Positions 1 to 5,542 of a stretch of DNA of 7,306 bases are shown here, one piece after another. Source of the DNA: Desulfobia sp. (GTDB taxonomy: Bacteria > Desulfobacterota > Desulfobulbia > Desulfobulbales > SURF-16); the NCBI GenBank assembly GCA_030608985.1, contig JAUWDC010000048.1, positions 1 to 7,306 on the forward strand, written 5' to 3'. How positions within the stretch are numbered: the stretch's first letter is position 1; each line of letters starts with the position of its first letter. The notes under the pieces were generated by a model that did no database searches, was not told the DNA's origin, and saw only the letters and a program-made list of their open reading frames with translations. A program made the translations under genes and the position numbers.

Positions 1-437
1 ATAAACTGAATAACTTCATAAATATCAGCGTTATCAAAATTAAGCTGAATCCCGTCCTCCTCACCCACCTGATCGATCGGCCCCAGACCTTTTCGTGCAA
101 CCTTGGCGGGCAACTGTGACAACGCTTTATTTTCTCCCTCTTTAAAAGAAGGAACCTCATACGATTTAGGCCTTTCGCCATTTTGTGATAATGAGGTCTC
201 TGCCTCCAGCACAGCCGATTTTCCTTCTTCTTTTACAATACCGGCGGCTATTTCCGCCGGATCAATCATCGTCTCCCCAAGCATTACCTGGCGACCGCAG
301 CCCCCAATAAAGAGCAGTACACCGACAAAAAGCAGAAGTGCTCCTGCAGACAACAGGTGGTTACCCGTGTTGTGTCTACCCCGGGTCTGCTGTCGCCGTT
401 CTTTTCTCTTTTTAGACATGAATCCATACAGGTCCAT
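1..437 (-). CDS. gspD: GspD, outer-membrane secretin with lipoprotein signal (N-terminal part)
   Basis: The first 145 residues of the T2SS secretin; the rest lies beyond the left edge. A basic n-region (KKRKERR...) is followed by a hydrophobic segment at about 28-46 and a lipobox FIGGC with Cys at 47, so the protein is probably cleaved by signal peptidase II and lipidated. After a linker of about 80 residues, low in hydrophobics and rich in Glu, comes IQLNFDNADIYEVIQF at about 130-145. This is the conserved start of the N0 domain (nF..adi..vi), the part that contacts GspC and the platform. Liposecretins such as HxcQ of Pseudomonas aeruginosa reach the outer membrane without a pilotin. The 74 nt between gspC and this start are in frame with it, so an N-terminal extension to ATG 512 is possible but less likely. 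Confidence 0.88.
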   Translation of the reverse strand, partial: MDLYGFMSKKRKERRQQTRGRHNTGNHLLSAGALLLFVGVLLFIGGCGRQVMLGETMIDPAEIAAGIVKEEGKSAVLEAETSLSQNGERPKSYEVPSFKEGENKALSQLPAKVARKGLGPIDQVGEEDGIQLNFDNADIYEVIQF

Positions 438-443
438 AAATTT

Positions 444-449
444 ACCTCT
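444..449 (-). promoter_or_regulatory. Ribosome binding site of gspD (AGAGGT)
   Basis: AGAGGT on the minus strand, 6 nt from ATG 437. It favours this start over an in-frame ATG at 512 that overlaps the gspC stop (TAATG) and over the internal ATG at 419. Confidence 0.6.
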
Positions 450-511
450 GCAATAGAAGGAGATGACCTCTTTCAAGGAATTTTTTTCTTTGCTGTGAGA
501 ATTGTTCATTA

Positions 512-1273
512 TTATCTGGATACCGGTGTTTGTATTTTTCTTGTTGTTGTTCCAGCAGGGGTTCTCACCCTTTTAGACTGGACAACCTTGGGCGTTCTTA
601 CGCGCTTGGATGTAACAGTCTTACTCTTTGTACTTGGTGTTCCCAGAGAAACTTTCCTTTTGGAAGAAGTCGATGTTTTCCTACTACGAATGACTTTTTT
701 TCGAACCGGTGGCTTGATACGGGCTTTGCTGCTGTCATGCAACATTTTTTCAATACTTTTCCCGCCCCGCTCAAAGGTGATATGGTCTGCCTCAACTTCT
801 GTAACCGTATAGCCACCCAACTGATCATTAATTTTCAATTGGGCATATTTCTTTTTCGAGGCAGAGCGTTTCTTCTTTTTGGAGGTTGTTTTCTTCCCTG
901 TCTTCTTAGCCTGGAGATCAACATAGGAAACAAGGCCCTTACGGTTATCTCCGATAATAATAGAACCGGCATAAAACAACTGGTCCATATCCAGCTTCAC
1001 ACCATCTTTAACTTCTTCAACCTGTTCTCCTTTTTCCTCACTTGCCAGGAAACGGTCTGCATTGAACAAATAGCCCTGGGTCAAGTCTGGAAGACGCGCC
1101 GGAACCTGCGGGTAAAAAGAAACCTGTTTTTGGGTTCCTCCAGGAGCTGCTGGTTTCTTGACCGCCTTTACTGCCGGAACAATGCGTTCTGACTCCTGCC
1201 AGCTCATCACCCCCTCCCGAATGAACAAAAACAAAGAGGCGGTGAGTATAATAACAACAATTCGCTTATACAT
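512..1273 (-). CDS. gspC: GspC-like clamp protein lacking a PDZ domain, with basic segments
   Basis: This 253-residue protein is probably the inner-membrane to secretin connector. It has an N-terminal membrane helix at about 4-18 (RIVVIILTASLFLFI), a linker rich in Pro and Lys, then a homology-region-like beta domain. That domain includes LFYAGSIIIGDNRKGLVSYVD (about 99-119, quoted in part) and LKINDQLGGYTVTEVEADHITFERGGKSIEKML (146-178, partly matching vGd.i.gy.v..I....v.f..gg....l). HR domains of GspC bind the N0 domain of GspD. Two features are odd: a Lys-rich insertion at about 121-142 between the two halves of the HR domain, and a Ser/Thr/Lys/Arg-rich tail from about 183 to 253, with SKRVRTP repeated at 222-228 and 233-239, where a PDZ or coiled coil would be expected. 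It sits directly before gspD, which supports the call. No clear ribosome site was seen at ATG 1273. Confidence 0.75.
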   Translation of the reverse strand: MYKRIVVIILTASLFLFIREGVMSWQESERIVPAVKAVKKPAAPGGTQKQVSFYPQVPARLPDLTQGYLFNADRFLASEEKGEQVEEVKDGVKLDMDQLFYAGSIIIGDNRKGLVSYVDLQAKKTGKKTTSKKKKRSASKKKYAQLKINDQLGGYTVTEVEADHITFERGGKSIEKMLHDSSKARIKPPVRKKVIRSRKTSTSSKRKVSLGTPSTKSKTVTSKRVRTPKVVQSKRVRTPAGTTTRKIQTPVSR

Positions 1274-1290
1274 AATTAAATCTTGTTGGC

Positions 1291-1857
1291 CTAACCCGCA
1301 GTCTTAATCAAATAGAATCCTTTGATATCAAAAAAGACTTTCAATTGTGTTTTTTTATAGGGCTTCACGGTAAAGCTATTGACCACAAACAGTTTCTTAT
1401 TCTTATAAAAACGGCTTAGGAAATCAACCAGCTGCGGCATAGTGCCTGCCAGCCTGATTTTTATCTCAATGGACTCATATTTGCCGGTCTGCCCCTTTTT
1501 GCCCTTAATAATTGGACGAATGGATTCCGGGTCAAGACCTGCATCTGTCACCATCTTCTGCAGCATAATCTGCATTGCCGAAGAAATTTCATCCACTGAG
1601 TCGCCGGTGAAAAGATAATCTTCAAGAAAAGCGGCTCGCCGCTCAAGGCGCCCAACCCGTTTTTTCAGATCCGGTAATTTCTCGACAGTTGCCTGATATT
1701 GGGCGAGGAGCGCCTGCTGTGTTTCCACCTCAGTAACCTGATCGCTATAATACCCTGCGGCCAGCCGGAAAAGATTCAAAAAAAGCAGGAGTGCCACTGA
1801 CGCGAAAAGAATCGTCTTTTTGTCAAAACGCCGTAAGATGTCGATTACCCTGTTCAT
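1291..1857 (-). CDS. gspM: GspM-like inner-membrane platform protein
   Basis: A 188-residue bitopic protein in the position and architecture of GspM/PilO: a short basic cytoplasmic tail, a membrane helix at about 15-34 (TILFASVALLLFLNLFRLAA), a coiled coil at about 38-82 (QQALLAQYQATVEKL, LKKRVGRLERR), and a periplasmic ferredoxin-like domain from about 88 to the end, including IEIKIRLAGTMPQLVDFLSR. Partner GspL is encoded immediately upstream with an ATGA overlap, as expected for subunits made in equal amounts. Sequence conservation in this family is low, so the call leans on architecture and neighbours. The gspC-like gene starts 17 nt after the stop. Confidence 0.85.
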   Translation of the reverse strand: MNRVIDILRRFDKKTILFASVALLLFLNLFRLAAGYYSDQVTEVETQQALLAQYQATVEKLPDLKKRVGRLERRAAFLEDYLFTGDSVDEISSAMQIMLQKMVTDAGLDPESIRPIIKGKKGQTGKYESIEIKIRLAGTMPQLVDFLSRFYKNKKLFVVNSFTVKPYKKTQLKVFFDIKGFYLIKTAG

Positions 1858-3002
1858 TTCAAGCCAATCTCCACATGAAAATACGTCTTGTTTTGGCGCT
1901 TCCGGGTAGATTTAAGTTTTGCAGAACCATACTCTCCCAGTTTCTCGGTAAGCTCTCCAAGATCTTCCGTATAGCCCTGCAGCTGAATCGAATTCCCCTT
2001 TTTCTCCATTCTTATCTGGTCAAGGTATGAATTTTCAGGTAATCCTTCAGTGACCTCATCAAGAAAGCCAAGAATATCAAAATTAGCCTCAATACTTTCA
2101 ATATACTGCAGGGAGGTCTGCAGCTTTTTTTCCTTAATCCGCAGTGTTTCTATTTCTTTTATCCCAGGAAGCCGTTGTCCAACCTCTGCATGAAGATGGG
2201 TTAAAGTCTGCTGAATTTTATATTCTTTGATCCCGACAACAGCGAGAAGTGCAATACAATTGAGTATGCAGAGCGCAACAAGAAAATTGCGCATATAGTC
2301 CGGTTTCTTGTATGTTGCCGGCAGCAAGTTAAATTCTTTTAATACAGGACGTTCAGCCAGCAATTTCGTTCCACTGAGAAATCCTTCTCCCTCCATGGCT
2401 TCGGACTGATACACAATTTCCCTGTTGCACAATTTTTGGACGGCATCATATTCCGGCTCGTGATAGCATGGCAACCGGTCAATAAGTCTGTTTCCCGAAA
2501 AAACCAGTACTTTTGAAATCCGACCTGATGATAAGAAAAGAGCCCAGTCTTCCTTTTTAACAGCCCCAGTTACATACCGCTGACTTTCCGGGTACAGACC
2601 GATTATTTCAAACCCTGCTTCAAATACTTCTTCAACAAATGGTTCAACTTTTTCTGCCTCGACGGCATACAATGAGATATCATAGCCGTCCTTTTGACGA
2701 ATCGAGGAGAAACTATGCAGTATTTCATCATTATACGGAACCAGCATGCTCAGCTGATAGGTAACAGCTTCTTTTACATTTGCTGTTTTGGGTGGCAGTT
2801 GCAGCTTTTTGAAGCTAAGAAGATCTTCAGCAATGTAAAAAATGACCGGGAGCCCCCGTAAACCATTTTTCTGGACAAAACGAGCCAACCTGTTGTTCAA
2901 GTCAGAAACTGGGGTGGGAAGAAACAGCTCCTCGCTGGATCTCGCCGGGGCACTGATTCTGATACCCTCGTCATGCAGAAAAATTTCTACAAAACCTTTC
3001 AT
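1854..3002 (-). CDS. gspL: GspL, inner-membrane platform protein recruiting GspE
   Basis: Bitopic inner-membrane protein of 382 residues that docks the GspE ATPase and pairs with GspM. The first 230 residues or so look like the cytoplasmic actin-like (PilM-like) domain, for example QLSMLVPYNDEIL at about 83-95. Next come FNLLP at 224-228, the motif that in PilN binds PilM, a membrane helix at about 239-257 (FLVALCILNCIALLAVVGI), a coiled coil to about 305, and a periplasmic ferredoxin-like domain with GYTEDLGELTEKLGEY. The start is ATG 3002, with AGGAGG at 3010-3015 and a 7-nt spacer, overlapping the gspK stop as ATGA. A GTG at 3008 is in frame but poorly placed. The stop overlaps the gspM start as ATGA. 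Confidence 0.93.
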   Translation of the reverse strand: MKGFVEIFLHDEGIRISAPARSSEELFLPTPVSDLNNRLARFVQKNGLRGLPVIFYIAEDLLSFKKLQLPPKTANVKEAVTYQLSMLVPYNDEILHSFSSIRQKDGYDISLYAVEAEKVEPFVEEVFEAGFEIIGLYPESQRYVTGAVKKEDWALFLSSGRISKVLVFSGNRLIDRLPCYHEPEYDAVQKLCNREIVYQSEAMEGEGFLSGTKLLAERPVLKEFNLLPATYKKPDYMRNFLVALCILNCIALLAVVGIKEYKIQQTLTHLHAEVGQRLPGIKEIETLRIKEKKLQTSLQYIESIEANFDILGFLDEVTEGLPENSYLDQIRMEKKGNSIQLQGYTEDLGELTEKLGEYGSAKLKSTRKRQNKTYFHVEIGLK

Positions 3003-3988
3003 GACCACCCCTCCTGCCAGGAAAGATAGGTTACCTTACTTCCTTTAAGCTGAAAGAGAACGGAAACCGCCATTTCAGGTTCATCTTGACTGGTTGTTTC
3101 ATCTTGGCTGATTGCTTCATCCTGGTCTTCTTCAGCCATGCCGGGTTTCCCCTGGGCAAGAACCGTATAGTATTTATTATTTGCGGCAGTATATGTAAGA
3201 AACGACGTACAACGATCAAAACGCTCATCACCAAGAATAATTCGTGCCTGGCTTTTATTCAAAGTTCCCAGCTCATATTTTGCATCTCGGTACGCTATTT
3301 TCTTTTCCTCATCTCCTTCAACAAGAAAATCGAGCATAAGCGGTGTCAGGCTGTTGAAATTAATTTTCCTGCTTGTGTTATGAACGGTAAAGATGTCACT
3401 TGCTTTAAATTTTTTGTTCAGCTTATCGGTTCCATGTATAAGAAAAAACTCCGCAGGATCCTGGATTCGACCATTCCTTGGGATATAGGGATCATCAAGC
3501 GCTTGGTAATATTCCTGTTCCGCACCATTCAACCGATGAAGATCATCGCTGTCACGCCAGTCATACAGCGAGTCAATTATAACACTTTGATCATCAACGT
3601 CTACTTCCATATATTCCAGAAAAATTTTCAGTAGAGATTCATTCATCTTATTGAGGTCTATTTTCCCTGATTCATTCACCACAGTATATGTCACCCGTCC
3701 AGATGGGAGAAAAGCTGCATATTCATACCCTTCATGAAAGGACTCATACTCTTCATTTATATAATGCAGAGGCGTATCAAGAATCCTGAAAATCCCCAAG
3801 TTCAGTCCTGCTACGGCAAGTGCAAGACCACTTGATCTCGCCTTGGTATTAAAAGCAACTTTCAACTCGGTTCGTACATTCAAAATAAGCTGTGATGCCA
3901 GAAAGCTGACAAGAAGCATGATGACAATCACCACAACCAGGGCAAAACCTTTTTCCGAAACTTCTTGTGTCAGTGTATCTTTAACCAT
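2999..3988 (-). CDS. gspK: GspK, large minor pseudopilin at pseudopilus tip
   Basis: GspK of 329 residues, a normal length, caps the GspI-J-K tip. The leader ends SEKG|FALVV. The +5 residue is Val instead of Glu, which is the known GspK exception. After the hydrophobic helix (about 15-38) comes the GspK-specific alpha domain with GKIDLNKMN at about 108-116 and LYDWRDSDD..RLNGAEQEYY at about 141-161. In characterised GspK proteins this region lies near calcium-binding loops. An acidic stretch with hexapeptide repeats ending in QDE occupies about 286-303, before the final beta strands. The stop overlaps the gspL ATG (ATGA), and the gspL ribosome site AGGAGG lies within the last codons, indicating translational coupling. 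Confidence 0.95.
   Translation of the reverse strand: MVKDTLTQEVSEKGFALVVVIVIMLLVSFLASQLILNVRTELKVAFNTKARSSGLALAVAGLNLGIFRILDTPLHYINEEYESFHEGYEYAAFLPSGRVTYTVVNESGKIDLNKMNESLLKIFLEYMEVDVDDQSVIIDSLYDWRDSDDLHRLNGAEQEYYQALDDPYIPRNGRIQDPAEFFLIHGTDKLNKKFKASDIFTVHNTSRKINFNSLTPLMLDFLVEGDEEKKIAYRDAKYELGTLNKSQARIILGDERFDRCTSFLTYTAANNKYYTVLAQGKPGMAEEDQDEAISQDETTSQDEPEMAVSVLFQLKGSKVTYLSWQEGWS
3010..3015 (-). promoter_or_regulatory. Ribosome binding site of gspL (AGGAGG)
   Basis: A consensus AGGAGG on the minus strand, 7 nt upstream of ATG 3002, within the last codons of gspK. It decides the gspL start in favour of ATG 3002 over the in-frame GTG at 3008. Confidence 0.85.
3080..3133. repeat. Three tandem imperfect 18-bp repeats inside gspK
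   Basis: Three consecutive 18-bp units begin TTCATC at 3080, 3098 and 3116. The first two differ at three positions (TTCATCTTGACTGGTTGT and TTCATCTTGGCTGATTGC), and the third is more diverged. On the minus strand they encode EEDQDE-AISQDE-TTSQDE, so changes in copy number would keep the frame. Confidence 0.8.
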
Positions 3989-3997
3989 TTCTTACTG

Positions 3998-4309
3998 TCA
4001 AATCTTTTCGAGCCGCAATGCCTCCATGCCACCACTTTCGCTAGAAACAAGGACCAACCGGTATTTATGCCCCTCTATAAAGTCTTCACCCTCTACTTCC
4101 ATATCTTCAGTATCGTCAGAAAAACGGGCCTCCTGAATAAGATTTGATAACTCTTCAAACACATTCGCCCGCTGTTTCTCTATTTTTGCAATATTTCGCA
4201 AACTGAGTGAAAAACTCTGCAGTATTGCCACATACGAAAGCCCCAAAATCACCACTGCAACAAGGACCTCCAGGATGGTAAATCCTTTGTCGGTTCTGAT
4301 AATATTCAT
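3998..4309 (-). CDS. gspI: GspI-like minor pseudopilin
   Basis: Short pseudopilin with cleavage site RTDKG|FTILE and a hydrophobic helix VLVAVVILGLSYVAIL. A second helical stretch, IEKQRANVFEELSNLIQEARF, resembles the A..vA.n.l region of GspI, and a C-terminal strand segment (YRLVLVSS...ALRLEKI) follows. GspI pairs with GspJ and GspK at the pseudopilus tip. I chose ATG 4309 (103 residues) because it gives a compact leader and has GGA six bases upstream. The upstream in-frame ATG at 4348 gives 116 residues and overlaps gspJ by 26 nt, with GAGGAG only one base away, too close to be an efficient ribosome site. The gene ends 9 nt before gspK. Confidence 0.78.
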   Translation of the reverse strand: MNIIRTDKGFTILEVLVAVVILGLSYVAILQSFSLSLRNIAKIEKQRANVFEELSNLIQEARFSDDTEDMEVEGEDFIEGHKYRLVLVSSESGGMEALRLEKI

Positions 4310-4322
4310 TGCACGTCCATTC

Positions 4323-4847
4323 TTAACGGCACCAAGGAAAGAATTCATACTCCTCGCCCATGAACATCAGCTGCACCACTTTACTGTCCTCATCATAGCC
4401 AAATTCCAACGGTCCAGCTTCTTCGAGCAGCAGGTGCATATCTTCAAAATCAGGCTGATACTGGTCATCATATTCCGTATTAAAAAAATCTTTTTTTTCC
4501 TGGTAATACAATGCCTCACTACTCGAATCAAAACGGTAGAAGGCGGCGACCACACCTGCTTCCGGATAGAGGAGGGGGGCCGTTGTTACAACCCTGAGCA
4601 GACTGTCTTCTGCGGAGACAATAACTTTTTTTTGTCTCTCATCATACCAGCACCCCTGCACCTGCCTTCGCAACAATGCAAGCAATCCTGCCTGCCGCTC
4701 CAGAGAGAGTATCTTTTTCTCACCCTGATTAGAAAAACGTATCCCGACATTCAACACCGAATAAATCATCGAGGAAATGATGGCCAGAAGCAGCACTGCC
4801 ACCAAAACCTCGAAAAGGGTAAACCCACTGTTCCTGCCTCTCATCAT
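4323..4847 (-). CDS. gspJ: GspJ-like minor pseudopilin
   Basis: Pseudopilin of 174 residues with a short leader and cleavage site MMRGRNSG|FTLFE (Glu at +5) and a hydrophobic N-terminal helix to about residue 30. The region after the helix (LSLERQAGLLALLRRQVQGC) fits the GspJ pattern of a helix leading into a larger beta domain. At 174 residues it is longer than GspI usually is. GspJ sits with GspI and GspK in the tip complex. Two cysteines, one near residue 66 and one next to the C-terminus (PWCR), could pair in the periplasm. The start is ATG 4847 (or 4844). Neither has a visible Shine-Dalgarno, because the bases upstream belong to the inserted element. The I/J assignment rests on length and helix pattern, and the order J then I is the reverse of the usual one. 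Confidence 0.75.
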   Translation of the reverse strand: MMRGRNSGFTLFEVLVAVLLLAIISSMIYSVLNVGIRFSNQGEKKILSLERQAGLLALLRRQVQGCWYDERQKKVIVSAEDSLLRVVTTAPLLYPEAGVVAAFYRFDSSSEALYYQEKKDFFNTEYDDQYQPDFEDMHLLLEEAGPLEFGYDEDSKVVQLMFMGEEYEFFPWCR

Positions 4848-5031
4848 TGGTAAATATTCGGCTTATGTTCTCAAATTGCCCTAACCACCAGACTTGTAAA
4901 TGTTTGGCAACGGTTTACAGGGAGGTAAGCAGGACGCTGCGCTATACATCGGTATGTGCCGCAAAGCAAATACTCTTGGGGTATAAAGCGTCCTGATCGC
5001 CTTCCTGTGGATCGTTGCCGAACATTTACCA
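4848..5031. mobile_element. 184-bp MITE-like palindromic insertion between gspH and gspJ
   Basis: Non-coding element bounded by terminal inverted repeats TGGTAAATATTCGGC (4848-4862) and GCCGAACATTTACCA (5017-5031), which match at 14 of 15 positions. It is flanked by a direct 4-bp repeat, TCAT, at 4844-4847 and 5032-5035. Removing the element with one TCAT copy rebuilds a CTATGATGA junction in which the gspH TGA overlaps the gspJ ATG, the same ATGA coupling seen at gspK-gspL and gspL-gspM. This supports insertion rather than an ordinary intergenic region. No transposase is encoded, so it would be a non-autonomous element. Its family cannot be assigned from the sequence alone. A further copy of the terminal sequence lies inside, starting near 4894. 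Other explanations are a regulatory RNA hairpin or a REP-like repeat. Confidence 0.7.
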
Positions 5032-5032
5032 T
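4871..5032 (-). CDS. Small open frame through the inserted element (53 codons, doubtful gene)
   Basis: An open frame starts at the ATG that overlaps the gspH stop (TGATG) and crosses most of the inserted element, ending 23 nt before the gspJ start. The predicted peptide starts MVNVRQRSTGRR and is basic with several cysteines. I recognise no family, signal peptide or membrane segment. Because it is largely templated by a palindrome, its composition is probably incidental. If translated, its main effect could be to keep ribosomes moving from gspH to gspJ. The ATG it uses appears to be the former gspJ start, left on the gspH side of the insertion. Confidence 0.2.
   Translation of the reverse strand: MVNVRQRSTGRRSGRFIPQEYLLCGTYRCIAQRPAYLPVNRCQTFTSLVVRAI
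4894..5031. repeat. Long imperfect inverted repeat (hairpin), 45-nt arms and 48-nt loop
   Basis: The left arm 4894-4938 and right arm 4987-5031 are inverted copies matching at 36 of 45 positions without gaps. The best blocks are the outer GTAAATGTT and GGCAACG and the inner CAGGACGCT. The 48-nt apical region has further short pairings: TATAC (4944-4948) with GTATA (4981-4985), and GTAT (4952-4955) with ATAC (4970-4973). Seven of the nine differences are transitions, and six of those would be G-U pairs in a plus-strand transcript. There is no U-run after either arm, so it does not look like an intrinsic terminator. Confidence 0.85.
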
Positions 5033-5520
5033 CATAGTATAACAGGTAAAGCGCTCAATGGGTCCATACTGATTGTCCTGCTCCGATTCCCCTGGGTTAA
5101 TGCCAGGACTCCCGGTGTTACTGTCGACTCAGCAGTAAAGATAATGGACTCTGTATCTAAAACCAGTTCACTGTCCTGATCAAGCGCCAGCATCCCTTGC
5201 TCTTCCTCTCCATTACCCCTCATTAGTATAAATCTGCTATCTTCAACCCTCACTTCAATGGGCCTGCCGGCAACAACAGCTTCAAGTCGTATCTTCCGTA
5301 AAGCAGCCATGACTTCTCCAACCTGCTGCCGGAAATCAAGGCCATCAAGCATTCGTCCGATGGCGGGAGCAGATACCCCGGCAACAATGCCAAGAAGGAC
5401 TAATACCGTCAACAGCTCCAGCAAAGAAAATCCCTTCTTATTATGCCTCATTCTCAAATTTTTCAAACCAACACATATGGCGATAACATCGTGTAATATT
5501 TTTTGCTCTATGCTACCCAT
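5032..5520 (-). CDS. gspH: GspH, minor pseudopilin (FimT/GspH family)
   Basis: Minor pseudopilin, part of the pseudopilus tip. The prepilin peptidase site is NKKG|FSLLE, with the conserved Glu at +5, followed by a hydrophobic helix ending in APAIGRML. The body has the GspH/FimT hallmark of an amphipathic helix with LRKIRLEAVVAGRPIEVRV (compare ...AR.eAi....v.v). It lacks the YPT...GL pattern of the major pseudopilin GspG, so I call it H, not G. The start is uncertain. The ATG at 5520 gives 162 residues with a 30-residue leader and no clear ribosome site. An in-frame ATG at 5451 gives a more typical 7-residue basic leader (MRHNKKG) but leaves 91 nt after gspF. The TGA stop falls exactly at the edge of an inserted palindromic element. 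Confidence 0.85.
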   Translation of the reverse strand: MGSIEQKILHDVIAICVGLKNLRMRHNKKGFSLLELLTVLVLLGIVAGVSAPAIGRMLDGLDFRQQVGEVMAALRKIRLEAVVAGRPIEVRVEDSRFILMRGNGEEEQGMLALDQDSELVLDTESIIFTAESTVTPGVLALTQGNRSRTISMDPLSALPVIL

Positions 5521-5542
5521 TTGCAGCTTAAAGCTTTCTTGA

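Noticed and set aside
530..1192. Plus-strand open frame of 220 codons opposite gspC
   Set aside because: It is antisense to gspC, has no recognisable domain, and arises from the Lys/Ser-rich codon bias of the real gene. Many other plus-strand frames in the window are the same kind of shadow.
4894..5031. Intrinsic terminator between gspH and gspJ
   Set aside because: The arms are very long and imperfect, there is no U-run after the stem on either strand, and the secretion genes continue directly downstream.
4848..5031. CRISPR or riboswitch in the gspH-gspJ gap
   Set aside because: There is no array of regularly spaced direct repeats, and no known riboswitch core is recognisable. The inverted ends with a target duplication fit an insertion better.
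5032..5520. Assignment of this pseudopilin as the major pseudopilin GspG
   Set aside because: It lacks the YPT...GL region and C-terminal pattern of GspG and shows the R.EA..... pattern of GspH/FimT.
5524..5537. Short palindrome AGCTTAAAGCT between gspF and gspH as an operator
   Set aside because: It is short, AT-rich, with an imperfect centre and no promoter elements nearby. It could easily be chance in the 22-nt spacer.
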